From: Candidatus Methylomirabilota bacterium
GTDB lineage: Bacteria > Methylomirabilota > Methylomirabilia > Rokubacteriales > CSP1-6
DNA length: 40,402 nt
Assembly (NCBI GenBank): GCA_035315345.1
Contig: DATFYA010000136.1
Location: 1 to 40,402 of the forward strand
Direction: 5' to 3'
Below, in pieces: positions 24,719 to 34,010 of this stretch. The stretch's first letter is position 1. Each line of letters begins with the position of its first letter. Made by a program: the position numbers and the translations under genes. Under the pieces are notes generated by a model, which made no database searches, was not told the origin of the DNA, and was given only the letters and a program-made list of their open reading frames with translations.

Positions 24719-26365
24719 ATGAAAAGGACGACTCTGGCCGTCCTGATGATCGCCTTGGCCATCCTGGCCATGGCGGCGCCGATGGCATACGCCCAGGCGC
24801 CCGCCCCGAAGGTGACCATCAACGGCCTCATCGACAACGTCACGTCCTACTCCGAGAACATGGCCAACTACAACGGTGGCGTGTTCAACCGGAAGGACCA
24901 GATGTGGTACCTGCGGACCCGCGGCCGGTTCGACTTCATCGGTGAAGTCGGCAAGGCCAAGGGCGTGCTCGGTATCGAGCTCGACCACGTCTATGGCCAG
25001 GCCGGGTCCAACGACTCGACCATCGTCAGCGCCGGCGCTGCCGCCACCACCGCGGTGCAGAGCGGCTTCGGCACGGACGGCAGCTTCGACCTCAACACGG
25101 ACTCCCGCGGCATCATCGAGATCAAGTGGTTGTACGTCGAGTTCCCGGTGCCGCTGATTCCGATTCCGACCACGGCCCGGCTCGGCGCCCAGCCGTTTGG
25201 CGCGATCGCGAGCTACAAGCTGGCCGCGTACGCCACCGGTGATTTTCCGGGGGTGAACGTCAGCTGGCAGTTCACTCCGAACGTCAAGCTCATCACGACC
25301 TACGTCCAGGTAGAGGAGAACCTCACCGGACCGACCACGAAGACCGGGCTCGCGTACGCCGGTATCGCCAACACGCAGAACCGTGGCGACGACTGGGCGG
25401 CGATCATCTCGCCCGAGATCACGCCGTTCAAGGGTCTGGACATCAAGCCGTTGCTCTCGGTCTTCTCGGCTCAGGGCACCACCAACGGCAGCGCCCGCGC
25501 CGGTCGCGGTGGTATCGGCACCGGCGCCGGGTTCTTCTCGAACCCGGACGGCACCATGCGCGGTGGCATCAATGAGACGCGCTACACGGTGGGTCTCGAT
25601 GCCCGGCTCCGGATGGGGCCGTTCTCCTTCGATCCGACCGTCATGTATCAGTTCGGTAACCGCTCCGTGATCGGGAATACGACCGGTGCGGCGGCAGGCT
25701 TCGCCAACGCTGGTATCGTCAATGGCCGCAAGTACTATGCAGGCATCGATGCCTGGCTCGTCGACCTGCGCGCCGGGTACCAGCTCGGTCCGCTCCTCAT
25801 CGAAGGGGTGGGCGTGTACAGCACCGGTAACAAGGCTCGGAGCACCACCCTGACATCCGTCGGCTACTACCAGCCGCTGACGACGGATACGAGCTACCTG
25901 GCCGACTGGGGCACGCAGCTCACGTCGCTGGGCCTGGACTACCTCAACGCCTACAACGAGGCGGCCGGCCGGATCGCCTATGCCGGTAACCAGATCGGAT
26001 GGGACAAGTACGGCCGTGGCCAGGTTGGCATCAAGGCCACCTATGCCTTCACGCCGGCGCTCAGCGTCATGGGCGGTGTGAACGGGCACTGGACGGCCGA
26101 GGCGGTGGATCGGAACAGCACCGCGGTGGCGGGTGCCGGTCTGCTGCCCAGCTTCACTGGTGGTCCGCGTGACAACAGCAACTTCGTCGGCACCGAGTTC
26201 ATGGCCCTCGTGAGCTGGCGGTTCGCCGACGGCCTCGTGTGGGACAATGCGGCCGGTTACATGATCAATGGCCGGGCGTTGGATGCCGTGACCGACCCCG
26301 CGGTGGGCGGCCGCAACACCAACAACCCGTTCATCCTCACCTCTCGCGTCCGCTTCACGTTCTAG
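24719..26365 (+). CDS. Outer-membrane porin, beta-barrel type
   Basis: A 548-residue exported protein with a clear signal peptide (cleavage about AYA-Q, residue 25), then alternating polar and apolar strands throughout, and a C-terminal Phe in LTSRVRFTF, the hallmark recognised by the BAM machinery. The number of Gly, Asn, Thr and Tyr residues is high, as in porins. Specific substrate cannot be told. Strong Shine-Dalgarno GAGGAG, long AT-rich leader and a strong terminator suggest high expression, as usual for a major porin. Monocistronic. Confidence 0.88.
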   Translation: MKRTTLAVLMIALAILAMAAPMAYAQAPAPKVTINGLIDNVTSYSENMANYNGGVFNRKDQMWYLRTRGRFDFIGEVGKAKGVLGIELDHVYGQAGSNDSTIVSAGAAATTAVQSGFGTDGSFDLNTDSRGIIEIKWLYVEFPVPLIPIPTTARLGAQPFGAIASYKLAAYATGDFPGVNVSWQFTPNVKLITTYVQVEENLTGPTTKTGLAYAGIANTQNRGDDWAAIISPEITPFKGLDIKPLLSVFSAQGTTNGSARAGRGGIGTGAGFFSNPDGTMRGGINETRYTVGLDARLRMGPFSFDPTVMYQFGNRSVIGNTTGAAAGFANAGIVNGRKYYAGIDAWLVDLRAGYQLGPLLIEGVGVYSTGNKARSTTLTSVGYYQPLTTDTSYLADWGTQLTSLGLDYLNAYNEAAGRIAYAGNQIGWDKYGRGQVGIKATYAFTPALSVMGGVNGHWTAEAVDRNSTAVAGAGLLPSFTGGPRDNSNFVGTEFMALVSWRFADGLVWDNAAGYMINGRALDAVTDPAVGGRNTNNPFILTSRVRFTF

Positions 26366-26386
26366 CGCGCGAGAACGCAGGACCTT

Positions 26387-26421
26387 CGGGCCCGGGGCAT
26401 CCCCCCGGGCCCGTTGCTTTT
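26387..26421 (+). terminator. Intrinsic terminator after the porin gene
   Basis: CGGGCCCGGGG (26387-26397) pairs perfectly over 11 bases with CCCCGGGCCCG (26403-26413) across a 5-base loop, followed by TTGCTTTT. It is the best intrinsic terminator in the window. Confidence 0.85.
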
Positions 26422-26431
26422 ACCCAGTTCC

Positions 26432-26460
26432 TTGCTGGCATCGGGGAGCCCACGTATAGT
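26432..26460 (+). promoter_or_regulatory. Promoter for the FlgT-C/FG-GAP gene
   Basis: TTGCTG (26432-26437), 17-base spacer, TATAGT (26455-26460). It starts transcription just after the porin terminator, leaving a leader of about 120 bases before ATG 26587. A second TATAGT at 26534-26539 has no obvious -35. The interval 26461-26586 also holds a possible 23-codon frame from ATG 26467, which begins at the predicted transcription start. Confidence 0.55.
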
Positions 26461-26586
26461 CACCCCATGGTCGTGGCAGCCCTGGGGCTGTCCGGTGTGG
26501 CGAGAAGTGGCCCCGGTGTTCGCCGTGTCGGTATATAGTGGTCCAGCACCCTCCGCGGCCAACGACGGAGGAGCGTTGAGGGCTTG

Positions 26587-28491
26587 ATGGCACGTCTTCG
26601 AGAGGTCGTTCCCGCCGTGCTGCTGGCGATCCTGGTAGCCGGCAGCGCCGCCGCCCAGTCCCAGACCCCACCGCAGGCTCCGAACGGGCAGAGCGGCCCG
26701 ACCGGCCCCACCAGTTCCGCGCCCATGACCGCGCTGGTCGATCAGCTGATGGATCTCTTTCCGAAGGTGGAGGGCGAGGTCCTCGAGGTGCGTGACACCT
26801 CACTGACCTTGGGTGCGGGCGCCAAGGAAGGGGCGCGCCCCGGTCTCGAGGTGGAGCTCTATCGCCAGGGACGCGAGATCCGGCATCCGAAGACCGGCGA
26901 GGTGCTGGGTCGGGCGGAGGACTCACTCGGAGTCACCCGAATGGTCCAGGCCGGCGACAGCTTCTCGACGGCGACCGTTCCTTCCGGCAGCACGGTCCAG
27001 GCCGGCGACCGGTTCCGGGTGTCCTCGGCCAAGGTCACCATCGTACTCGTGCCGCTCCTCGGCAGCGTGAAGGACACGCTGGTCGAGACGGCCACGCAGG
27101 AGCTGGTGGAGCGTCTCGGCGCCACCGGCCGCTTCAAGATCACCATGGGCGACTCGATCAACGTGTTCCTCGCCCAGCAGCGACTGACCGCGCCCGACTT
27201 CCTCGCGGGCAAGGGAGTCCCGGAGGCCGCGGAGCGCTTCAAGGCCAACAACATCCTGGCCGTGTACTTCACGAGGATGCAGGGACGGCCGTTCATGGAC
27301 GTGCGCTTCTTCTCGGCGCCCCGCGCCGACGCGGCGGTGACCACCTCGTTCTTCGTGCCGCCGTCCACCTTGCGGGCCGCCCAGCCGGCTCCCAGATTCT
27401 CGCAGGGCGGCCCGGCCAATCCGCCCCAGGCCAAGCCGCGCTCGCTCCTGTCCCGGCTGCTCGGTGGTGATCTGGAGGCGGGCAGCTATTCCACCGGGGA
27501 CAACTCGCTGCCGCTCCGAGAGGTGGCCAAGTTCAAGTTCGCGGTCCTGGCCATGGACATCGCGGTCGCTCCCAAGGACAAGATCCCGCGCATGGTGGTC
27601 AGCGACGGCGACCAGATCTACATGTACCGCATCGTGAACCAGAAAGTGGAGCCGGAGTGGAGCAAATCGGTGCGGAGCCTGGGGCGAGTATTCTCGCTGC
27701 AGCTCGCGGATCTCAACGGGGACGGCAACCTCGAGGTGATCGGCAACCGCTACGTGCCGAGGCTCGGACTCAACTCGTTCATCCTCGGGGCCCATGACGG
27801 CAAGCCCGAGATGATCGTCGAGTACGTGTCCGATTTCCTCTTTGCGGTGGATCTCAAGGGCGAGGGCGTGAAGCAGACGCTGTGGACCCAGCGCTACAAC
27901 CAGGAGAACTTCTTCACGCCCGGTCAGGCCGACCAGGTGTCCCTGAAGGACGGCAAGCTCACGACCGAAAAGTCGGTGCGCGTGGCCAGCTCCTTCCGCC
28001 CGATGGGCGCCGCGTTCTCGAACGTCATGGGCAAGGATACGCGCGCGCTGGCGATCATCGACGAGTTCAACCGGTTGCAGATCGCCAACGAAGGTGAGGA
28101 GCTGTGGCGCTCCTCGACCTCGGTCGGTGGGGGGTACCTGACCGTGGAGCTCATCGGCGCCACCCAGTCTTCGAGGAACGACCGCAGCAAGTTCTTCAAG
28201 ATCGAGCCCACGCCGCTCGCGGTCGATCTGGACGGTGATGGGCTCGACGAGCTGATCGTGCCGCAGAACCAGATCCGGGAAGGGCTGCTCGCGGTGGTCT
28301 TCAAGGGGCCCGCCGGCTTCCGGCTGCAGACGATCAACTCCGGCTTCGAGGGCGGCATCACCTGCCTCGGCGCCTACAAGACCGAGGATGCCGTCCAGCC
28401 CACCCTGATCGCCTCGGTCGTTCGCTACAGCAACCACCTTCTCAAGGCGGGCGGTGAGACGCAGATCATCATGACCGTGCCGCAGGACTAG
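26587..28491 (+). CDS. Exported FlgT-C-like / TolB-N-like / FG-GAP repeat protein
   Basis: A 634-residue exported protein of unknown function. A signal peptide ends near SAAA-Q (residue 23). Residues about 61-140 are the FlgT-C-like beta module (VEGEVLEV, HPKTGEVLGR), then a TolB-N/CsgG-like part (about 148-250: VTIVLVPLLGS, ATQELVERLGATGRFKI) matching the product of 20005 in order. The rest (about 310-634) contains FG-GAP/VCBS-type repeats with DxDxDG calcium-binding loops: DLNGDGNLEV near 375 and DLDGDGLDEL near 547, likely part of a beta-propeller. ATG 26587 is preferred over TTG 26584. It has its own promoter, downstream of the porin terminator. I do not recognise the whole architecture from a named family. 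Confidence 0.75.
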   Translation: MARLREVVPAVLLAILVAGSAAAQSQTPPQAPNGQSGPTGPTSSAPMTALVDQLMDLFPKVEGEVLEVRDTSLTLGAGAKEGARPGLEVELYRQGREIRHPKTGEVLGRAEDSLGVTRMVQAGDSFSTATVPSGSTVQAGDRFRVSSAKVTIVLVPLLGSVKDTLVETATQELVERLGATGRFKITMGDSINVFLAQQRLTAPDFLAGKGVPEAAERFKANNILAVYFTRMQGRPFMDVRFFSAPRADAAVTTSFFVPPSTLRAAQPAPRFSQGGPANPPQAKPRSLLSRLLGGDLEAGSYSTGDNSLPLREVAKFKFAVLAMDIAVAPKDKIPRMVVSDGDQIYMYRIVNQKVEPEWSKSVRSLGRVFSLQLADLNGDGNLEVIGNRYVPRLGLNSFILGAHDGKPEMIVEYVSDFLFAVDLKGEGVKQTLWTQRYNQENFFTPGQADQVSLKDGKLTTEKSVRVASSFRPMGAAFSNVMGKDTRALAIIDEFNRLQIANEGEELWRSSTSVGGGYLTVELIGATQSSRNDRSKFFKIEPTPLAVDLDGDGLDELIVPQNQIREGLLAVVFKGPAGFRLQTINSGFEGGITCLGAYKTEDAVQPTLIASVVRYSNHLLKAGGETQIIMTVPQD

Positions 28492-28518
28492 GCCTCCTCT
28501 GACGATCCCGGAAGAGAA

Positions 28519-28537
28519 CCGGGGCCGGGAGCCCCGG
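28519..28537 (+). other. GC hairpin between the FG-GAP gene and hisS
   Basis: CCGGGGC-CGGGA-GCCCCGG is a perfect 7-bp stem with a 5-base loop, 25 bases upstream of the hisS ATG. No T-run follows, so it is not a normal intrinsic terminator. If hisS begins upstream of 28562, this hairpin would be coding. Confidence 0.5.
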
Positions 28538-28561
28538 CTCGACCCCGCGCCGCCCCGCGGA

Positions 28562-29812
28562 ATGCGGGACGTGCTGCCCGACGAAGTGGCGCTGCGCGAC
28601 TGGGCCATGACCCAGATCGTAGCCGTCTATCGCCGCCACGGCTTCGTGCGCATCGAGACCCCGGCCGTCGAGAGCCTCCGCTTGCTGCTGCGCAGTGACG
28701 GCGGCGAGAACGAGAAGCTCATCTTCAAGATCCTCAAGCGCGGCGAGAAGCTGTCCACCGCGGGCCACCCCGACGATCTGGCCGACCTGGGCCTGCGCTT
28801 CGACCTGACCGTGCCCCTCGTCCGCTACTACGCCCAGAACCATGCACGCCTGCCCCAGCCGCTGAAGGCCATCCAGATCGGCCCGGTCTGGCGCGCGGAG
28901 CGGCCGCAACAGGGCCGGTACCGTCAGTTCACCCAGTGCGACATCGACATCCTGGGCGTGGGGGCCGAGGTGGCCGAGATCGAGCTGATCCTCGCCACCA
29001 CCGAGGCGCTGACCGCGCTCGGGCTGAAGGACCTCACGGTGCGCTTGAACGATCGGCGCCTGCTCGGCGCGTTGGTGGCCCACTGCGGCTTCGACGTGGC
29101 GCGGGCCGGGTCGGTGTTCATCGGGCTGGACAAGCTCGACAAGATCGGTCGGGAGGGGGTCGCCGAGGAGCTCCGCGCGGCCGGGCACCCGCCTTCCGCC
29201 ATCGAGCGCCTGCTCGACCTGCTGGGCTCGAGCGTGACGCCGGCGGCGCTCCGGACATGGCTGGGACCGGCGGCGGACGACGTGGTCTGGCGCGCCCTTC
29301 AGCGCATCCTCGAGACGGTCGAAGCGCAGGCGGCCGGCCGCTTCCGACTCGCCTTCGATGCCACCCTGGTGAGAGGCATGGGCTACTATACCGGCCCGAT
29401 CTTCGAGATCCAGCACGGGGACTCCACGTCGTCCATCGCGGGAGGCGGGCGATACGACCGGATGGTGGGGCGTTTCACGGGGCGGGACGTTCCCGCCACC
29501 GGCTTCTCGATCGGCTTCGAGCGGGTCGTCGGGATCCTGATGGAGCGGGGGCCCTCCGCGGTGGCCGACCCCGAGCGGGTCGCGCTGGTGTTCGACGAGG
29601 CGATGCCGGCGCTGGGACCGGTGCTGAACCTGGCGCGCGATCTGCGCGAGCAGGGCCGGCACGTGCTCCTGGAGACGCGGGCCAAGCGGCTCGGCAAGCA
29701 GCTTCAAGATCTGGAGGCGAGGGGATTCCGGCGGATCGGCGTGGTGGGACCCGATGGAATGATCGAGTGGCGCGCGCCTCGTACGGGAGGGGCGGGGGAG
29801 ACGACGCAGTGA
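28562..29812 (+). CDS. hisS: Histidyl-tRNA synthetase
   Basis: Class II synthetase that charges tRNA-His. It has 416 residues from ATG 28562. Class II motif 2 is [21 protein letters not shown]; the HisRS signature [14 protein letters not shown] and motif 3 [11 protein letters not shown] are present; an HGTP anticodon-binding domain follows (about 330-405). The start is uncertain: most HisRS begin with a dozen or so residues before the conserved RGMRDVLP motif, which here starts at this ATG. The upstream frame (ending APPRG) is open but lacks an AUG, GUG or UUG. HisZ is an alternative but the anticodon domain argues against it. Co-linear with aspS. Confidence 0.9.
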   Translation: MRDVLPDEVALRDWAMTQIVAVYRRHGFVRIETPAVESLRLLLRSDGGENEKLIFKILKRGEKLSTAGHPDDLADLGLRFDLTVPLVRYYAQNHARLPQPLKAIQIGPVWRAERPQQGRYRQFTQCDIDILGVGAEVAEIELILATTEALTALGLKDLTVRLNDRRLLGALVAHCGFDVARAGSVFIGLDKLDKIGREGVAEELRAAGHPPSAIERLLDLLGSSVTPAALRTWLGPAADDVVWRALQRILETVEAQAAGRFRLAFDATLVRGMGYYTGPIFEIQHGDSTSSIAGGGRYDRMVGRFTGRDVPATGFSIGFERVVGILMERGPSAVADPERVALVFDEAMPALGPVLNLARDLREQGRHVLLETRAKRLGKQLQDLEARGFRRIGVVGPDGMIEWRAPRTGGAGETTQ

Positions 29813-31599
29813 CCGAGACGCTGGGCGGATGGCGGCGCACCCACACCTGCGGGGCGCTACGCGGCGAGCACGTCGGACAGCCGGTGACGCTGATGGGCTG
29901 GGCCTTCCGACGTCGAGACCACGGCGGGCTCGTCTTCATCGACCTGCGCGATCGTGAAGGGCTCACCCAGTGCCTGTTCGACCCCTCGAAGGCCGGCGAC
30001 GCGCACGCGAAGGCCGAGGCGGTGCGCGCCGAGTTCGTGCTCGCGGTGCGTGGAACGGTGGCCTCACGCCCGGCCGGGACCGAGAATCCGAAGCTCGCGA
30101 CCGGGGCGATCGAGGTGCAGGTCACCGAGGTGAGGATCCTCAACGAGTCGCGGCCGCTGCCCTTCCAGCTCGACGACGACGCGGAGGTCGACGAGACCCT
30201 GCGGCTCAAGTACCGCTATCTCGACATGCGCCGTCCGCACGTGCTCCACGCCTTCCAGGTGCGGGATCAAGTCTGTCGAGCCACCCGCGACTATCTGCAC
30301 GCCCAGGGCTTCCTCGAGGTCGAGACCCCGGTGCTCACCCGGTCGACGCCCGAGGGCGCCCGCGACTTCCTGGTGCCGAGCCGGCTGCAGGCCGGCAGCT
30401 TCTACGCGCTGCCCCAGTCGCCGCAGCTGTTCAAGCAGCTGCTGATGGTGGCCGGCTTCGAGCGCTACTTCCAGATCGTGCGCTGCTTCCGTGACGAGGA
30501 CCTGCGCAAGGATCGTCAGCCCGAGTTCACCCAGATCGATATCGAGACCTCGTTCCTCGATCGTGACGACTTCCTGCCGATCGTGGAGGGGCTAACCGCC
30601 GAGATCTGGCGCCGCGTGAAGGGCGTGGAGGTCCCGCGACCCTTCCCGCGCCTCCCCTACGACGAGGCCATGGCCCGCTTCGGCTCGGACAAGCCCGATC
30701 TGCGATTCGGCCTCGAGCTGGCGGACTGCTCCGCGCTGTTCGCGGGCGGCGAGTTCCAGGCCTTCGCGCAGACCCTGGCCGGCGGCGGGGTCGTGAAGGG
30801 TTTGCGCATGCCGGGAGCCGGCGGCATGAGCCGCAAGGAGCTGGATGACCTCACCGCCGAGGCCAAGCAGGCGGGCGCGAAGGGGCTCGTGTGGATCAAG
30901 GTGAATGCCGACGGCGTGCAGTCCCCGGTGGCCCGCTTCATTCAGGGCGTGCAGGCGCGCCTCCTGGAGGCGCTGGGCGCCGCTCCGGGTGATCTCCTGC
31001 TGCTGGTCGCCGACGCGCCCGCGATCGCGGCGACGGTGCTGGGGCGCTTGCGGGTCGATCTCGCGCGCCGGTTCAACCACATCCCGGCCGATCGGGACGT
31101 GTTCTCGTGGATCGTCGATTTTCCCCTCGTCGAGTGGAACGACGAGGAGAAGCGCTGGGACGCCGTGCATCACCCGTTCACCGCGCCGCGCGACGAGGAC
31201 CTGCTCCTCCTGGAGTCGGATCCCGGGCGCGCCCGCGCCAAGGCCTACGACCTGGTGCTGAACGGCCAGGAGGCCGCGGGGGGCTCGATCCGTATCCACC
31301 AGCAGAGCGTGCAGGAGCGCCTGTTCGCCCTGATCGGCATCTCCAAGGAGGACGCGCGCGCCCGGTTCGGCTTCCTGCTGGACGCGCTCGAGTTCGGCGC
31401 CCCCCCGATGGGCGGTATCGCCTTCGGGCTCGACCGCCTGGTCGCGAACCTGGTCGGCCAGGAGTCCATCCGCGAAGTCATCGCGTTCCCGAAGACGCAG
31501 AAGGGGACGTGCCCGCTGACCGACGCGCCCGCGCCGGTCGACGCCAAGCAGCTGCGCGAGCTCGGGATCCGCGTCGTGGAAGGGCCTGGAACCGCGTGA
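29809..31599 (+). CDS. aspS: Aspartyl-tRNA synthetase
   Basis: Class II synthetase of 596 residues. N-terminal OB-fold anticodon domain ([26 protein letters not shown]), then class II motifs with [26 protein letters not shown], the GAD insertion domain (about 300-400), and the motif 3 region [13 protein letters not shown]. Whether it is discriminating or also charges tRNA-Asn cannot be told. GTG 29809 overlaps the hisS TGA as GTGA. Its TGA stop overlaps the extended -10 of phoH. Confidence 0.95.
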   Translation: MTETLGGWRRTHTCGALRGEHVGQPVTLMGWAFRRRDHGGLVFIDLRDREGLTQCLFDPSKAGDAHAKAEAVRAEFVLAVRGTVASRPAGTENPKLATGAIEVQVTEVRILNESRPLPFQLDDDAEVDETLRLKYRYLDMRRPHVLHAFQVRDQVCRATRDYLHAQGFLEVETPVLTRSTPEGARDFLVPSRLQAGSFYALPQSPQLFKQLLMVAGFERYFQIVRCFRDEDLRKDRQPEFTQIDIETSFLDRDDFLPIVEGLTAEIWRRVKGVEVPRPFPRLPYDEAMARFGSDKPDLRFGLELADCSALFAGGEFQAFAQTLAGGGVVKGLRMPGAGGMSRKELDDLTAEAKQAGAKGLVWIKVNADGVQSPVARFIQGVQARLLEALGAAPGDLLLLVADAPAIAATVLGRLRVDLARRFNHIPADRDVFSWIVDFPLVEWNDEEKRWDAVHHPFTAPRDEDLLLLESDPGRARAKAYDLVLNGQEAAGGSIRIHQQSVQERLFALIGISKEDARARFGFLLDALEFGAPPMGGIAFGLDRLVANLVGQESIREVIAFPKTQKGTCPLTDAPAPVDAKQLRELGIRVVEGPGTA

Positions 31600-31605
31600 T
31601 ATGCT
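31597..31605 (+). promoter_or_regulatory. Extended -10 promoter before phoH
   Basis: TGA-TATGCT (TGn plus TATGCT) overlaps the aspS stop codon. No clear -35. It would start transcription around 31612 and give phoH a short leader with GGAGG (31613-31617). Confidence 0.45.
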
Positions 31606-31629
31606 GGCGCCTGGAGGCATGAGCACTCG

Positions 31630-32616
31630 TTGACCGAAGCCACCGGCGTCACCCGGCGTGTCGTCCTGCCTCCGGACCTGAATCACCTCGCCCTGCTCGG
31701 CCGTCACGACGAGCACCTGCGCGCGCTTGAAGCCCAGTACGACGTCCGCATCACCGCCCGAGGCCACGACGTCACCCTGCGCGGCGAGGAGCGGCAGGTG
31801 GCAGAGGTGGAGCGCGTGTTGCGCGAGCTGGTGGCGATGCTCCGCGAGCGACCGTCGCTGAGCGCCGCCGACATCCGATCGGCGCTGCGCATCGCGGGCA
31901 ACGAGCCGGGTGCGGACGTGAAGTCGGTGCTGGCCGACGCGATCGCGGTGCCGTCGCGCCGACGCTTCATCACCCCGAAGACCGCCAACCAGAAGCGCTA
32001 TCTGGAGGCGGTGCGCGGCCACGACCTCGTGATCGCGATCGGTCCGGCGGGCACCGGCAAGTCCTACCTGGCGGTCGCGATGGCGGTGTCCGCGCTGCTC
32101 AAGCGTGAGGTCGCGCGGATCATCCTGACCCGTCCCGCGGTGGAAGCGGGCGAGCGCCTGGGGTTCCTGCCCGGCGACCTCGTGGAGAAGGTGCATCCCT
32201 ATTTGCGGCCGCTCTACGACGCGCTGTACGACATGCTCGAGCCCGAAAAGGTCGGCGCGCTGTCCGAGAAGGGCGCCATCGAGATCGCGCCGCTCGCGTA
32301 CATGCGCGGACGCACCCTCAATGACGCCTTCATCATCCTCGACGAGGCTCAGAACACCACCTCCGAGCAGATGAAGATGTTCCTGACCCGGCTGGGGTTC
32401 AACTCCAAGATGGTGGTGACGGGAGACATCACCCAGGTGGATCTCCCGTCGAGCCGCCCCTCCGGTCTCATCGAGATCCAGACGGTGCTGCAGGGCATCG
32501 AGGGTATCCGCTTCATCTATTTCGATGACCGCGACGTGGTGCGCCACGATCTCGTCTCCTCGATCGTGCGCGCCTACGACCGGGTCCAGAAGCCTCCGGC
32601 ACGCGGGGCGGGCTGA
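31630..32616 (+). CDS. phoH: PhoH-like ATPase
   Basis: Cytoplasmic ATPase of the PhoH/YbeZ family, linked to RNA metabolism and to YbeY, which is the next gene. It has 328 residues: an N-terminal KH-like part (about 15-75), Walker A GPAGTGKS, the PhoH motif [16 protein letters not shown] and Walker B-like [10 protein letters not shown], then [15 protein letters not shown]. The start is TTG 31630, 12 bases after GGAGG. An ATG at 31619 begins a four-codon frame (MSTR) whose TGA overlaps the TTG. Confidence 0.92.
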   Translation: MTEATGVTRRVVLPPDLNHLALLGRHDEHLRALEAQYDVRITARGHDVTLRGEERQVAEVERVLRELVAMLRERPSLSAADIRSALRIAGNEPGADVKSVLADAIAVPSRRRFITPKTANQKRYLEAVRGHDLVIAIGPAGTGKSYLAVAMAVSALLKREVARIILTRPAVEAGERLGFLPGDLVEKVHPYLRPLYDALYDMLEPEKVGALSEKGAIEIAPLAYMRGRTLNDAFIILDEAQNTTSEQMKMFLTRLGFNSKMVVTGDITQVDLPSSRPSGLIEIQTVLQGIEGIRFIYFDDRDVVRHDLVSSIVRAYDRVQKPPARGAG

Positions 32617-32631
32617 GGCTCGGCCCCGGCC

Positions 32632-33093
32632 GTGCCCGTCGCGGTGTCCAATCTCCAGCGGCGCTCCCGCATCTCGTCGCCGCGGCTCCGCGCGGTGGCC
32701 CGGCGGGCCCTCGCCGCGCTCGGACGGGCGGACCGGGAAGTGCACGTCACGGTCGTGGACGACCGGCGCATCCGAGCGCTCAACGCGCGGTATCTCGGCA
32801 AGCGGTGCGCCACCGATGTGCTCGCCTTCGACCTGGCGGGTCCCGGACCCGCGCGTCTCTGGGGTGAGGTGATCGTCTCGGCGGAGACCGCGGCCCGGCA
32901 GGCCCGGCGGGTTGGCGTTCCTCTCGCGGCGGAGCTCGATCTGCTCGTGGTGCACGGGCTCCTTCACCTGGCCGGCTACGACGATCACGGACCGCGTCGG
33001 GCCCGCCGGATGCACGAGCGCGCGCGCGAGATCCTGGCCGGGCGGACGGGTGCGGTTCCGCCGCGTCTCTGGACCGGCCTCCTCGAGCGCTGA
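32632..33093 (+). CDS. ybeY: Endoribonuclease YbeY
   Basis: Metal-dependent single-strand RNase needed for 16S rRNA 3' maturation and ribosome quality control. It has 153 residues, GTG start. The zinc motif HxxxHxxxxxH is present as HGLLHLAGYDDH, and ATDVLAFDL precedes it. The stop overlaps the era ATG (TGATG). The phoH-ybeY-era-recO order is widely conserved. Confidence 0.95.
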   Translation: MPVAVSNLQRRSRISSPRLRAVARRALAALGRADREVHVTVVDDRRIRALNARYLGKRCATDVLAFDLAGPGPARLWGEVIVSAETAARQARRVGVPLAAELDLLVVHGLLHLAGYDDHGPRRARRMHERAREILAGRTGAVPPRLWTGLLER

Positions 33094-33995
33094 TGGCGTC
33101 GCATCGCGCCGGGTTCGTCGCCCTGGTCGGCCGCCCCAACGTGGGGAAGTCCACGCTGCTCAACCGCCTGGTGGGCGAGAAGATGGCCATCGTCTCGCCG
33201 CGTCCTCAGACGACCCGCACCCGTATCACCGGAATCCGCCACCTGCCGTCGGCGCAGATCGTGTTCGTGGACACCCCGGGACTCCACATGGGCGCCGGCC
33301 GCCTCTCCCAGCTCATGGCCCGGACCGCGGAGAAGGCGGTGGAAGACGTGGACCTGGTTTGCTTCGTCGCGGAGGCGACCGAGGATCCGACCCGGCTGGA
33401 TCGCGCCGCGCTCGATCAGCTCAAGGCGGTTCGCGCGCCGGTCTATTGCTGCCTCAACAAGACCGATCTGGTGTCGGCGAAGTCCCGGCTGCTCCCGCTG
33501 ATGGCCGCGTATCGGGTGGCCCACTCCTTCGCGGAGATCGTGCCCCTCTCGGCGGAGCGGGGCGAGCACTGCGAGCGCCTGCTGGAGCTGATCGTGGCCG
33601 CCCTGCCCGAGCGGCCCGCCTACTTTCCTCCGGACGCTCTGACCGATCAACCCGAGACCTTCTGGGTGGCCGAGGCGATCCGCGAGAAGATCTTCCGCCT
33701 GACCCACCAGGAGGTGCCGTACTCCTGCGCGGTCCGGGTGGAGGAGCTCACCGAGCGGCGGCGCCCCGAGTGCCTCTACATTCGCGCCACCATCTTCGTG
33801 GAGCGTGACTCGCAGCGCGGTATCGTGATCGGCAAGGGCGGGGCCATGTTGAAGCGGATCGGGGCGGCGGCCCGGGTCGACCTGGAGCGCTTCTTCGGCA
33901 TCAAGGTCTATCTCGATCTGACCGTCCGGGTGCGCGCGGAGTGGCGGAAGGACGACAAGGCCTTGCGTGAGTTCGGGTTCCTGCTCACCTCCTGA
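33093..33995 (+). CDS. era: GTPase Era
   Basis: Ras-like GTPase that binds the 3' end of 16S rRNA and promotes 30S assembly. It has 300 residues: G1 GRPNVGKS, G2 region QTTRTRITGI, G3 DTPG, G4 NKTD, and a C-terminal KH domain with SQRGIVIGKGGAMLKRIG. The start overlaps ybeY, a gene that acts on the same RNA. Confidence 0.97.
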   Translation: MASHRAGFVALVGRPNVGKSTLLNRLVGEKMAIVSPRPQTTRTRITGIRHLPSAQIVFVDTPGLHMGAGRLSQLMARTAEKAVEDVDLVCFVAEATEDPTRLDRAALDQLKAVRAPVYCCLNKTDLVSAKSRLLPLMAAYRVAHSFAEIVPLSAERGEHCERLLELIVAALPERPAYFPPDALTDQPETFWVAEAIREKIFRLTHQEVPYSCAVRVEELTERRRPECLYIRATIFVERDSQRGIVIGKGGAMLKRIGAAARVDLERFFGIKVYLDLTVRVRAEWRKDDKALREFGFLLTS

Positions 33996-34010
33996 TCGGA
34001 TCGGCGGACC

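Noticed and set aside
26239-26538. A 99-codon frame overlapping the porin end and terminator
   Set aside because: It runs through the porin 3' end out of frame and through the terminator stem.
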